Source of the DNA: Tuctoria greenei
Lineage: Eukaryota; Streptophyta; Magnoliopsida; Poales; Poaceae
Direction: 5' to 3'
NCBI GenBank assembly: GCA_036927565.1
Contig: JAYESD010000004.1
Span: 164,707,697-164,771,696 of the forward strand
DNA length: 64,000 nt
The notes under the pieces are model-generated. The model was not told the DNA's origin, made no database searches, and saw only the letters and a list, made by a program, of their open reading frames with translations. A program made the translations under genes and the position numbers. Positions 33,426 to 44,824 of the stretch are shown here, piece after piece (the first letter of the stretch is position 1; every line of letters begins with the position of its first letter).

Positions 33426-33809
33426 ATATTCAAAGTGGGAGAGAGGCTGTGGGAGCATGCATTAGGGATATTTTAATATGCGTGGATGCGTGTTTTTGTT
33501 TTTTTATTGTATCCTGGCTAAATCTGTCGGTGCTTGCGATGCCTCGACGGCTGTAACGCTCTAAAGCCGACGGTTGCACCTCCGGCGGTTATATGTGCAA
33601 AAAGGTAGTAAAGGCGTCGGGTGTCTTGGGCCGACGCTTATAAACCTTATAGCCTTCGGGCCCGATGCCTATATCTGTTAAATACGTCGAATAAAGGACG
33701 ACGGCTATAGCCGTCGGTACCTTGACGCTTTTAAAGTATGTACGTCGATTCTAATAGGGAACCGACGCCTATATGACCGACGACCTATTACTCGATTCCT
33801 GTAGTGATA

Positions 33810-34165
33810 TCTGATTTTGCAGGTAGTTTTATAGAGTTGTCGTAAAGGGTTGTCCATGAGACCTCGAGCTGTCAAGATGCATCTCTCGTGAGAAACCATG
33901 CCGCTGCCATCTCTTCTTTGTGTTGCTAGTGAGAAGCATCTACGGGTATGGACGGCTTCTCTCGTGCATTGATTGGTTGAGGGTGTGAGTATGTACTTCC
34001 TCCGTGTGGGTACTCTTTGTATACTATTGTACACTTGATTATATTATGAAATGAAAACTTTGATGTACTTTAACGATTCTTTTCTTGTGTGCTATTGGGT
34101 GTCACATCACACGACACCACCCAATGTGATTCCTGAATGTCGGGACCCCAATCCTCACATGAGCT
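33810..34165. repeat. Direct repeat copy 1, part 3 of 3
   Basis: It aligns with 35490-35826: GGGTTGTCCATGA, CATCTCTTC, GGACGGCTTCTCTCGTGCAT, CACTTGATTATATTATGAAA, GATTCCTG and CCCCAATCCTCACA. Copy 2 begins about 40 bp downstream. Confidence 0.7.
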
Positions 34166-34206
34166 GCCGTGGCGGATTCTACGGAGGAAGGTCACTAACA
34201 GTTGAA

Positions 34207-35826
34207 ATTTATTGACTGGCAACCCAAGGCAAGCTCCGGTTTGCATTTAAGAGCTTTTATAATGTTTTGCTTAACATACACTTCATGGAATAGACTTGAT
34301 ATGTGCATTAGGTCTATGTTGAATGAATATTCCACATGCATGACCAAATAATCCTTGGAGTGCATGGATAGAATAGGACTCCATTAATTATATTGCTATG
34401 CTTAATGTCTAGTTAGAAGATCAGTAAAAGTCGAGTATGTTGGGTACTACTTGCATATGGTCATATTTTATCGACCACAAGTCAAGTAGTTGAATTCTAC
34501 TTGCAAAAAAAAAAGTTGAGTAAGGGAAACCTACGCGCGAGAGGTTACAATAATGTTCACTCTTAAAGTTGAGATGCGGACGAAGATTTTGGTAGGAGGG
34601 GACACACATGGTTGTTCTTAGCCTAAAGGGTGAGACAACGCTTGTGAGCACATCATGCCCGGGTCAGTAAGTGCGAGGCGGATGTTGGAGGTTGGTATGG
34701 TAGTCATGTCTTTGTCAGTTGAGGACCGATCCGTGTGTGTCCCCGCTGAGCAAGTTTGACCTGTACCGGAAGGCATACTAGGTATATGGGCCCAGAAAAC
34801 CAATGTAACTTGATAACTTGGGCGTCAAGGCATAGCCCACTGTCTTTAGGGGTGGGTTGAGGGAAGTAAGGTGTAAATCTACTAGTCGGCATAGACGCGC
34901 TCCGTGTAAGGACCTTCTGCCTTAGATGGTGGAACCGGCTCGGCGTTTGAGTTTCTTGTGAAAGGTGGCTGCGTATGACGTCGTGAGGAGCACCTCACAC
35001 TTCTTACGTACAGGTGTGCGTGTCGTGCAGTCCGGGTGTTATTGATTGCAATCACTGTCCCTCGCGATTATTGACCGAGTACCGCTTGTTCACTATGTCG
35101 TGATGTAGAAATAAAGAATAGTTGGAAGAATATGAATATGCTGCTTTGAATAATTTTTTATTTTAACCTTGGCTGTATTAGGGATATCACATTTAAATTT
35201 ACAATTCCCGACATTTAACTTGAATGAAACTTATGCAACTTTGGCCAAGTATTGTCAAGGATGAAGTGTTTCTTGTATGATTGTGGAGCTCATTATGATG
35301 CATGCCCACTGATCTCGCATTTGTTACTCTAAAACTGACAACTAAGGATTTATTTTCAATGAGTCCATTTCTGCAATTTCAGCTTCCAGCTTTTAGAGTT
35401 TCCAGCAAGTAGAGTTTCATGCTTTAGGTGAGACAGTTATGTCTAGCTTAGCCTTCATGCTCACGGTTGCTTTGTATGTGGTTTTGCATGTTTTTTTAGT
35501 GTTGCTGTTATGGGTTGTCCATGAAACCTCAAGCTGTCGAGAGGTATCTCTCACATGACACCACACCGTTGCCATCTCTTTTTTTGTTGCTGGTGAGGAG
35601 CGTCTATGGCCATGGACGACTTCTCTTGTGCATAGATAGGTTGAGAGTGTAAGTATTTACTTTCCACTGCGTGCACTATTTGTACACTTGATTATATTAT
35701 GAAATGGAGACTTTGATGTATTTTGAGTATTCTTTTCTTAGGTGTTGTTGGGTGCCACATCGCAGGCACCACCCAATGCGATTCCTGGAAGTCGGAACCC
35801 CAGTCCTCACACGAGTGGTCAGGGGT
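34207..35826. repeat. Direct repeat copy 2, uninterrupted
   Basis: This is the second copy of the unclassified repeat, in tandem with copy 1 once the C and CACTA insertions are removed. It shows the empty insertion site of Athila C (35099-35110). An A10-type run lies near 34506. No conserved ORF is present. Whether these are two LTRs with almost no internal region or a tandem duplication is not settled. Confidence 0.65.
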
Positions 35827-35929
35827 GGAACCAACCTTGCCCATTATATCGAGGGGGCACTGACAACTATAACAATGAACTCAACTTCTTCAACCCACTG
35901 TGAATTATCTTGTCATTGATCAATTAAAG

Positions 35930-36180
35930 ATCAAAGAAACCATGTCCAAGAAGCTCTAGTCCAACAACAAGATGCTTGAGAGCATACATGCCGAGAATGA
36001 AGGATTATATTCTGCTTTTAAGAACAAGATGTGTTTCAACAAAATGTTGGAAACATAAATATTCAGCTGATAACTGCTGTTCTGCCTATGGACAATTTGG
36101 AAGATTTATGGGGAACCCAAAACCTCCCACTGAAAATGTAGCATGATAATCAAAACATAAAAAAATATGTCGAACGGTCC
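35930..36180 (+). pseudogene. gag: Athila-type gag C-terminal remnant
   Basis: Reading with stops and one frameshift gives ETMSKKL, SNNKMLESIHAENEG, FNKMLET, then DNLEDLWGTQ in another frame. The repeated NKMLE pattern resembles the C-terminal gag region of Athila elements as I know it. It is cut on the right by the LTR at 36185. Too short and damaged for certainty. Confidence 0.45.
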
Positions 36181-36184
36181 AAAG

Positions 36185-37673
36185 TGTTGCACCATCTGAT
36201 ACTCAATTGGGACTCAACACTTTGATCAGGCCTTATGTGACCTTGGTCCAAGTTTGAGTGTCATGCTTAAGGTTGTCCATTCGTGCTTGGAAATATTTGT
36301 GCATCTGGGCATTTTATACAGAATCAAAGTGAAACCAGGGGAGAAATCCTAAAAAGTACACTCGCAAACAATTAGGCACCGACATGTGGTAGCACATAGA
36401 TCAAATGTCCCACCTGCAGGGGTATCAGAGGGAATCTAACAACGTAGCACCACAAAGTGATCAGAGGACCCACCTTCCAGCCACCAGGAAAAAAACACAA
36501 TGGCTAAGGTGGCCAGGAAGGTTCTATCGATCTCCTTGTTCGGCCGAGCTGGTCCTAGCGCCAAACTTGGCCAGCTGCCATGTGTTGACTTCCCATGGCT
36601 CCCTGGAAGCGGTTCTGACTGCTTCACGTGCAATTAGTGGCAGAAACTGATCTCAACACTAGTATAAATAGGACTTCTCACCCCTCATTTCAACACACCC
36701 CACATGATCATCATTCTCTTGTTTACGCACTTCTCCAAGTCTTTAGTGGAGGCTAGGCTGTAGAGACAAGCCTCTAGTTCCCAAGTACAATTGAGAGAGG
36801 CATGATCATGTATCTTTTCTTTTATTTGTATCTTGATGCTATTTAATAATATTAGTATTATCTTATTCATATGCTTGGGTAAAGCGTTTCTTTTTTATTG
36901 TGGAATGCACGTGGTAGGTTTAGTTGTTCTTATGATAGTATACTAACCATGTCATTATTTTGTCATAAACACCATAGGCCTCCACTATAATCTAGTTAGG
37001 TATGATATGAACATGTTAGTATGAATAACATAGTGCTTGGTCCCAATATTGGTTCAACGTTGTTCAATTTAGTCAATGCCTTATGATGGATCTCGTATGG
37101 CAACTCTTAAGGTATTTACTTAGCATGCAAGCATGGTGCTTGGATAGTTAAGTAGCATTGGGTTGCTCGTAGTTCATGGGTTATAGAGGTAGGTGGTAGG
37201 TGGTGACAGTCCTATCCGTCCGTTGTAATCCTCCATGTTCGACTACGATGTAGGCTCTTGGCGGGAGTCCTCTAGCAGACTAGGGTAAGACCGTGCCGAT
37301 GTGTTGGACCACTAAGCCCTAGTATTCACCACTAGCATATCCATATGTACATTACTTATGCTATGCATATGTATATTAGAAGAACATTAGGAATGACCCT
37401 TTCTTAGTTTAACTCTCACTAGGACTACCATACCTTTACGAGTAGATTTCTTAATTGTGTGTCACACTACCCCATTTCCTATCAAAATAATTACTTAGTA
37501 CTCTATATTCTGATCATCAGAGTAGTGTTTACTTTACTTCACCACCTTCCTTTGGGATAAATATGATACCCTTGTGAATACTCATGGGTGAAATGCTACA
37601 ACAGTATCCTCTGTGTGCTTGCGGATTTCATCCCCTTCCGGAGATGATCTGTTTTGTTAAGAAATACCAACAA
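36185..37673 (+). repeat. Athila-type LTR E1
   Basis: It starts TGTTGCACCATC and ends AATACCAACA, 1489 bp. It shares the layout of family B LTRs: ATTTTATACAGAATCAAAGTG, GACATGTGG, TATAAATAGGAC near 36663, TTAGTGGAGGCTAGGCTGTA, and the AATCCTCCA / TCTTGGCGGGAGTC part. It is followed by a primer site, so it is a 5' LTR. Confidence 0.8.
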
Positions 37674-38065
37674 CATTTATGGCGCCATTGTCGAGGATAG
37701 CTTTGATTGGTTAACCATTATCAACACATACACATTAAGTGATCAAGAGTACATCACTTGAGGAACTTGAGCTTCAATTTACAAAAAATTTAAAATACTC
37801 CAAAATGCAAGTGAATCATAAGACTTAAGGTGATGCATGATTTATGAGTTGTTCTTTCTCTCAACGCCCAAGAAGAGGTGGATCCTAAAGTGCCTTGAGG
37901 ACTAAGGTAAAGGATGAATACAATTGCCAATTTAGTCAATGCAAGGTAGATTATTTCGTTGTGCACTTGATACTTTTGGAGAGTAGAACATCATAGCAAC
38001 TCCTGATCAACAGCCTAAGTCCTTATTTTTGCTTTGGAGCCAGCAAAGGGTAAGCTTGGGGGAGT
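37674..38065 (+). other. Short internal region between LTRs E1 and E2
   Basis: It begins with primer site ATGGCGCCATTGTCGAGGA (37679-37697) and ends with polypurine tract AGCTTGGGGGAG (38053-38064). There is no ORF. The last ~240 bp (GTTGTGCACTTGATACTTTT, AGCAACTCCTGATCA) matches the 3' internal end of B2 at 58640-58874. The pol region is absent. Confidence 0.75.
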
Positions 38066-39557
38066 TGTTGATGGTCACTAAGTGCTATTTTGACCGTCAG
38101 TTTAGCTCACATACATGAAGGAATATGCATTTCTTACATGTATCGCACTTATAAATAACATAATTCCACATGTAGTTGAAGAAATGGTGCATGCAAGTGT
38201 TTTTATGTAGATTTGAGGTATATGCATGTCAATTGACAAAGAAACACACTTCTGACCAATGAAACACCATCACGTGGTACCCCACGAATCCAATGACCCA
38301 CATGCAAGCGGATACTGACATTTTTTCATCTGAATTTATATAGAAGGTCAATATGGGCCCACATATCAGTTTCCTGGAGGAAGCAGAGGCTGAGTGGAGG
38401 TTGCCCCATGTCGATCGACGCCCCTAGTAGGCTGACTTGGGAGGCATTCCTCCTATGTTGTGCTTCCACGTGGTGGCTTGTGGTGGCTTTCTTGTGGCGG
38501 GAGTAAGTGATTTATGGAAGATTAGCACACAAAATTGCTTTAGTGAGTGTATAAATGGGGGGGGGGTGGATTGCCTCACTGCATACACATACCATTGAAC
38601 AACACTCTCTTGTATACAATCTCTCCAAGTTGTTAGTGGAGTCTAGGCTTAGAGAGGAGCTTCTCAAGTTCCTAAGTCACCTAGGAAGTCTTGGTATGCC
38701 TCCTATACTAATTCTTCTTATGTTGACTTATACATCCATAATGAAGTTAGTATTCTCATATTTATGTGTTTGAATGAATTGTATCTTGTTTGACTGTGGA
38801 TTCCATATATGTGGTAGGATTAGTTGTTATTATGTTAGTATGATAATCCTATTATTATGCTATGATAAACATCATAGGTTCCACTATAGTCTAATTGTGT
38901 AAGATATAAATATGTTAGTATGAACTCATTAGTGTTTATTTCCAGCATTGGTTTAACAATAACTAGGTTAGGAATTGCATTAGGTTCATACAAGAGATCT
39001 AGAGTATCTTCTTAGTATGCAAATGTTGTGTTCGGATGATTAAGTAGCATTGTATGTCTCGTATGCCCACATATTATAGAGGTAGGTCACAGGTGGTGAC
39101 AGTCATGTCCGTCATTTGTGACCCTCCACGATTGGCTATGTCACATGCCTCTTGGCAGGAATCACTTGGCAGACTAGGTGTATGCCCATGCTTGATCTGT
39201 TGGATCACTAAACCCTTTGACTCATGACTAGCATGCTTGCATGTACATTACTAGACTATACACATGTATACTAGAAGCATAATAGGAACGGCTCCCTATT
39301 TAGTGTAACTCTCACTAGGATTAAGTTATCTTATTAGAATACATGCTTCTGTGTGTCACACCCCTTACCATGATTTATCTTCCTTGTCGGTACTATGGAA
39401 CCCTATACTATTGTCATAAGGTTCGTTACATCTTACCTCACAATCTTGCTTTGGGATTAACAAACAATAACATGAATACTTTAGGATGAAATGATACAAC
39501 AATATTCTCTGTGCGCATGGGAATTTTGCACTGCATTGACCCTAGCGTGCATTAGTA
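38066..39557 (+). repeat. Athila-type LTR E2
   Basis: It starts TGTTGATGGTCACTAAG and is about 1490 bp. It has the same layout as E1 but is clearly a different sequence, so the two are not a normal LTR pair. It is preceded by a polypurine tract and also followed by a primer site (TCTGGCGCCACTGCCATGGA, 39564-39583). A run of ten G lies at 38557-38566 next to TATAAAT. Confidence 0.75.
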
Positions 39558-39587
39558 AATTATTCTGGCGCCACTGCCATGGATGTT

Positions 39588-40179
39588 CACTATAGGAAAC
39601 GAGCAATAGGCCGTCGGGGGAAATAAAGATGTCGGGGCCGACACATTTACATGAACTAAAACCGTCGGTTTTGGGGCACCGACACACTTAACTTATGACA
39701 GTCGGCCACACTGAAAAAACCGACGACTTTATTAGGGCGTTGGTTCAACCGATGGAATCGACTTCTCTAATAACATTGTCGGCGAACAGGAGCAACGGTC
39801 ATAAGCTGTGGGCCCATTGGAACCACCATGTCGTGCCCGCGTGTCTCACAAAACCTATTCTCACGGTCCCCAAATTGTCTTGCACCCTCCCGGCCCTCCG
39901 TGCGAAAGCATGCTATCGCCGCCTTGCTGCCACCACCTCCCGCCGCCAAGCCCCACCTCCCGCCAAGCCCCACCTCCCGAGCCTTGAGCCCCGCCTCCCG
40001 CTTCCCGCATCGTACCTCCCAAGTGTCGCCTTGCCAACGCCGAGCCCCGCTGCCTCTCCGTCCTCCAGCTCCTCCACCTCTCGGTCCCCGGACGCCGCCG
40101 CCTCTCCGTCCATGTATGCCGCTGTCTCCCGGATCCCGAGCGATGACGCCTCCCGACCCTTCCCGAGTGCCGACCTCCC
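39588..40179 (+). mobile_element. CACTA transposon, left part (interrupted by copia A3)
   Basis: The left end is CACTATAGGAAACG, followed by CCGTCGG/CCGACA-type subterminal repeats to about 39760. After that comes a GC-rich segment (39830-40179) with Pro/Ser-rich frames on both strands and no recognised domain. Copia A3 is inserted at 40180. The right end is not in the window. The element sits just after the primer site of the E2 element. Confidence 0.8.
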
Positions 40180-41967
40180 TGTGAGACCTATGTGTGATAA
40201 ATACATTGGCTATGACAATAAATACTACCAAAACACCCTTTTAACAAGGTCTGACTCTAGGTCAGAGCTCCTGCAAGGTCCGGCGATAGGTCCGACTTGT
40301 TTTGGGTAGCTTCGGCGAGGTCTGATGTAAGGTCCGACTTGCTTTGGCTAGTTCCGACTTCTTTGTCTAGGCCTGACTTATTTTGGCTATGTCTGACTTC
40401 TTTGTCTAGGTCTGACTAGATTTGGTAAGCTCTGGCGCTAGGTCCGATTAGCTTTGGTAAGCTATGGCACTAGGTCCGAATAGTTTTGGTAAGCTCTGGT
40501 GCTAGGTTATGCTAGCTTTGGTAAGCTCCATCTCCACGTCCAGTTAGCTTTGGCAAGGTCCGATGCTAGATTGCAATGGTTCTGCTTTTAACCTGAAATA
40601 TTTTGAACTTGCTTTTTGGATTATGGAAAGCTTGCTTAGTAATCATTTACCATGTTTTTGGCGTGTTTTGGAGGTTATGGCTGATATCATTTTGCTATGG
40701 TTTCCAACATGCTTACGTGAGGTGCTCACGTAAGGTGTTGTGATTATCAGAACAATGAGAGTCAAGTTGAGGACTTGTGCTTGGAAGTATTGGTTGTTTA
40801 TTCACATGCTTATGTGATTTGCTCACGTAAGGTATTGCTTGAGTTCAAGACATGGCTGGTGACAGGATCCATTGAACTAGTCTTAGGGAGAAGATGAGGT
40901 TCAACAATCAAGTTCGGGAGGAATTGTGGTTCAGTTGATCGGGAGGTTGCGCAGCATATTTGAATCAAGAACAATGCATATGAAGGTATCATGGACCTCG
41001 TTGGAAGATGTTTGCACGTGTGCATGGAGTGCATGGACATGGCTGCATAGTTCCAAGGCGTGATGAAGAGATGTGGATGTAAAAATTGGTCAGAAAGGTC
41101 CAACCGATTAGGTTATGGACTTAGGCTCGGTTGAGTCAGGTTTGACTCAAATATGGTAAGATTTGAGTTGGTTATGATAGGATTTCATGGTGAGCACGAA
41201 GTTGAGTTGTTTTTAGGAATGTGGGATATTTTCCTAAGGTGTTTGGAAGTCTTAAGATTGCTTCTGTCTACGTATAGAAGAGTCTTGAGCAGTTATGCAA
41301 AGTTTCGATGGAAACTAAGTAGGATACGATTCTTAGTTAGGATTGGGTTGGACTAAGGGATGGCTATATAAGCAAGGGATGCCAAAGCTCCTGGTGCACA
41401 AATTTTTGGGCTGTTCCTCTTGTGTTCTAATGAATAAAGATCCTTGTTTAAAGTAACTTTTGTGCCTTATTCGTCCGACTTGTTTCAGACAAGTTTTTCT
41501 CGTCGAGTTTCTGCATAGCACTACCTTGCTTTGGTGGTTTTATCATAACTCAAGTTTTAAGAGCCAATTGACGTGATTATTTTTGGGTTGTCTTCTAAAC
41601 TTGATTATATATAATTTTTGAAAATTTCATGGTCATTGTATTTGTGGTTTCTGATCTACACGAGTTTCTTTGCAGTGTTATAAATCTGACGTTTCTAGGG
41701 TAGAACAGATTGACTTTTGTTCGATCTTTCGATCGTAACTTGAGTTTTCCTCAATAGATTTTTGTTATTCTTGTTATGAAATATTTGTGACTTGATTCTC
41801 CACAATCTATACTAGTTTTATCACAGTTGATCATGTTTAGATTAGTATCACACATGATTTATTTAATAGAACAATTTTCTACCGAGGGGTTTTCATTGCT
41901 TCCGCTGACAAAGTTGTAATCTACCATTCACCCCCCTCTGGATTTTCATGTGCTCTTCGATCCTACA
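40180..41967 (+). repeat. 5' LTR of copia A3
   Basis: It starts TGTGAGACCTATGTGTG, probably the best-kept start of the family, and ends CGATCCTACA. It is 1788 bp, longer than other copies because of extra GGTCTGACTTCTTTG-type repeat units near 40340-40430 and an added CACATGCTTATGTGATTTGCTCACG segment near 40803. Confidence 0.92.
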
Positions 41968-42028
41968 ATTGATATCAGAGCCATGGTGCTCTAATCATTA
42001 ATATTTGCACGTATTTTGAATAATCATC

Positions 42029-42270
42029 ATGGAGAAATACTTCGCCAAACCTTGTGTGTTTAGTGGCATTGATTTTCAGGTTTGGAAGGCATTCATGGAG
42101 GCTTTCTTACGGACACAAGGCTTTGCAATACAGGAAAACGTGTACAAGCTTTACGAAGTGCCGTCAAACGATCAAGTTACGGCTACAAATATGAGAGACG
42201 TTAAACAAAACAACAAGGCTTGGAACTTGATCATACAAGGATTAACTCAAAGCGACTTCGACCGTGTTGC
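42029..42270 (+). pseudogene. gag: Copia A3 gag, first 80 codons
   Basis: It starts MEKYFAKPCVFSGIDFQVWK and is open through GLTQSDFDRVA at 42270, where Athila B2 begins. It has no stop before the insertion, so the N-terminal part is better preserved than in A1. The rest of gag is 18.1 kb away at 60366. Codons from 42271 to 42364 that stay open are read into the B2 LTR by chance. Confidence 0.92.
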
Positions 42271-43781
42271 TGTTTACGGTTGTTATATACCAATTTCACC
42301 CATCAGTATAGGTCAATTATGTGAAGGAAATATCATTTCTTTCACACATCACCTTTCTATTTAACCTATTTCCACCGGTACTTGGAGAAATTGGTGCATG
42401 CCAGTATTTTATACAGAATTGAAGTGAAACAAGGGGATGGATCCTATAAAATATCACCCCAGCCAATCAAGCTCCGACATGTGGCACCACATGGATCAAC
42501 TGGCCCACAAACAGAAGAATCTGAGGCCATCCAACAGTGTAGCACCCATATCATGGAATGGGGCCACCTGTTAGTCACCTGGAGGAAGAACTGGCCGTTT
42601 GGAGCCAGGACCAGGTCGGCCTACCCCACTAGTTAGCCGACTAGTTCCTGGAGCCAAACGCGGTCAAACACCATGTGTTGGATCCTCCCAGCATGAAGAG
42701 GTCATAGGTGACTGATTCGCGCGCTTTTGGTTGCGAGAACCGACCCTTCTCCAAGCTATAAATAGGACCACTCACCCCTCACTTCAACACACACCACTTG
42801 AGCATTCACTCTCTTGTATACGTTAGTTATCCAAGTCCTTAGTGGAGGTTAGGCTGTAGAGAGGAGCCTCTAGTCCCAAGTCCAAATTGGGAAAGGTTTG
42901 ACTCATGTATCTTCTCTTGTATTTGTTACTTTCTACTTTATAATAATATTAATATTAGTCTCTATTTACTTATATACTTGGGCAAAGCATTCCTTGTTTG
43001 GTTGTGGAGTCCATGTATGTGCTAAGTATAGATGCTGTTATGATCTATACATAATGTTATTATCAGGTTACCATAAACATCATACACCACCACTATAGTC
43101 TAATTAGGTAATAATATGATTATATTAATATGAATATGTTAGTTCTTGGTCCCAACATTGGTATAATGATGTTTAAGTTAGTCATTGCCTTAGGATGAAT
43201 ATTACGTTGCAACTCTTAAGGTATTTACTTAGCATGCAAGTGTGGTGCTTGGATAGTTAAGTAGCATTAGATGCATCGTAGTCCACGGATTGCAGAGGTA
43301 GGTGGTAGGTGGTGACAACCCTATCTGTCCATTGTAATCCTCAACGTTCGGCTATGACGTAGGCTCTTGGCGGGAGTCGCCTAGCAGACCAGTGTAAGCT
43401 CGTGACCGATATGTTGGACCACTAAGCCCTAGTATTCACCATTAGCATATTAATGTATATTATTAGGCTATGTATATGAGTAATTATAGCACAATAGGAG
43501 TAGCTCCATCTCGAGTCTAACCTTCGCTAGGACAATCTTACCTTTAGAGTAGATTGATTAGGTGTGTGTCACACTACCCCTATATCAACTTACCCCTGTT
43601 ATGATAAACATTTAGTACCCTATACATTTATCATAAGAATAGTGTATACTTCACCGCCTTCCTTTGGGATAAATACGATACCCTTGGGAGTACTCTTGGG
43701 TGAAATGCTAGATGACAATTTCCGTGCACTTGAGATCTCATCTCTTTTGAGAGATGGTATGTGACGTAAGAAACGCCAACA
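42271..43781 (+). repeat. 5' LTR of B2
   Basis: It starts TGTTTACGGTTG and ends ACGCCAACA, 1511 bp, and matches 58875-60365. The TATA box is at 42756-42764 (CTATAAATAGG). Confidence 0.92.
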
Positions 43782-44062
43782 AGCATTTCTGGTGTCGTTG
43801 CCGGAAAGACAAAGGATGTGAAGGATAGCTATCACTTGTGATTAAGATATAGGTACTAATAGTTATTAGGCAGGAGTACCCTTGTTTGATTCCTCCTTTT
43901 GTGGTGAAAGTAGGGTAGTGTTGGCTAAGCCATTTCATGGGATAGCCAACGAGGACACTAGTGCTCAACTGCAAGATGATTGAAGGTGTACCTCAATAAA
44001 TATCCGCTAGGCAATACCATTGCCTTTTGCAGAAGAATTTCAGCATCAAGTAGAAGCACAAA
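43782..44062 (+). other. B2 5' internal region
   Basis: It contains the primer site at 43789-43805 and about 250 bp with no long ORF. A short frame near 43890-44030 could be a gag start remnant, but nothing is recognisable. Confidence 0.55.
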
Positions 44063-44179
44063 TCATCCATCCCCAAGCTACTACGGGCCTGACGATCGTT
44101 ACTTCTGCAGCTCTCTAGGATCACAAACTAGCCCCACAAACCAACAATAGTCTTTTCTGCGCATTTTGTCCTCACTTGT

Positions 44180-44303
44180 GCGCACCCGGGAAAACTTCCC
44201 GGTCGGTCACCCATCCGCAAATTGCTTCGGGCGAAGCACCCTTAACCTTGGAGTTCTTTATAGGTGAGCTTCCGGTAAAGAAGGTATACCTTGGTGGTAT
44301 GAG
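44180..44303 (-). repeat. 5S-rRNA-like segment in the Cassandra 3' LTR
   Basis: On the minus strand it reads TCATACCA ... GAACTCCAAGGTTAAGGGTGCTT ... GGATGGGTGACC ... GGGAAGT, in the order of plant 5S rRNA. The A-box-like and C-box-like parts of the internal Pol III promoter are recognisable. It is not a functional 5S gene: many positions differ. Confidence 0.88.
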
Positions 44304-44546
44304 TATTCTATAAATCTTATTAAGCCTTGAGTCAGGATATCACAATCCACCCCCCCTTAGAAGATCAACGTCCTCATCGGTCAACTCCCAAGCCAGGAAC
44401 GTCCCCTCTTGGCCACGTCCATATGTTCAGTCTGGCATACATACCATACCGTGTCCCTCTTAGAGAACCCACGCGTCATGCGTACGTACACATCTCCTTG
44501 ACCCGTACGCACCTATGAAACCGCGAGGGTTGGCTCTGATACCTTT

Positions 44547-44824
44547 TGTAACACCCCAACCACTACGGCTTGGTGGCCATTACTTCTGCAGCTCTATAGG
44601 ATCACAGGCTAGCCCCACAAACAACCATTAGTCTTTTATGCGCATTTTGTCCTCACTCGTGCGCACCGGGAAAACTTCAAGGTCGGTAACCCATCTGTAA
44701 ATTGCTTCAGGCCAAGCACACTTAACCTCAGAGTTCTTTGCAGGTAAGCTTCCGGGAAAGAAGGTATACTTTCGTGGTATGAGTATTCTATCAATCCTAT
44801 TAAGCCTTGAGTCAGCATGTCACA
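44547..44824 (-). repeat. 5' LTR of Cassandra with 5S-like segment
   Basis: On the plus strand it runs TGTAACACCCCAACC to CAGCATGTCACA. The 5S-like part is about 44660-44783 and is more changed than in the 3' LTR (GGTAACCCATCT against GGTCACCCATCC). Confidence 0.9.

Larger units (their letters stand above)
32369..33806. mobile_element. Non-autonomous CACTA transposon, complete
   Basis: It is 1,438 bp. The left end is CACTACAAGAAA, the right end TTCCTGTAGTG (inverted CACTACAGGAA), with a 3-bp TSD ATA (32366-32368 and 33807-33809). Both subterminal parts carry many copies of CCGTCGG, CCGACGG and ACGTCGG in both orientations, which are typical transposase-binding repeats of CACTA elements. No transposase is encoded. 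The centre is GC-rich and may be captured host sequence. Confidence 0.92.
44063..44824 (-). mobile_element. Cassandra-type TRIM retrotransposon
   Basis: The element is about 760 bp on the minus strand. The 5' LTR is 44547-44824 (278 bp) and the 3' LTR about 44063-44344 (282 bp). The primer site is GGTATCAGAGCCAA (minus, 44530-44543), an initiator-Met type, and the polypurine tract is CTAAGGGGGGG (minus, 44347-44357). The ~200-bp internal part codes for nothing. Both LTRs carry a 5S-rRNA-like stretch, which defines Cassandra. It needs proteins from other elements to move. The outer end of the 3' LTR is diverged, so its border and the TSD are uncertain. Confidence 0.92.

Noticed and set aside
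38557..38566. Run of ten G as a possible G-quadruplex promoter element
   Set aside because: It is a single homopolymer next to the TATA box of LTR E2. Other LTRs have no G-run there, and a sequencing or slippage artefact is as likely.
39695..40309. 204-codon open frame with Pro/Ser-rich product
   Set aside because: It runs across the border at 40180 between the CACTA element and the copia A3 LTR, so it cannot be an old gene. The rest is GC-rich DNA open on both strands.
44180..44303. A genuine 5S rRNA gene
   Set aside because: The similarity is partial, present twice in two LTRs, and set in a TRIM with primer site and polypurine tract. It is a Cassandra LTR, not a ribosomal gene.
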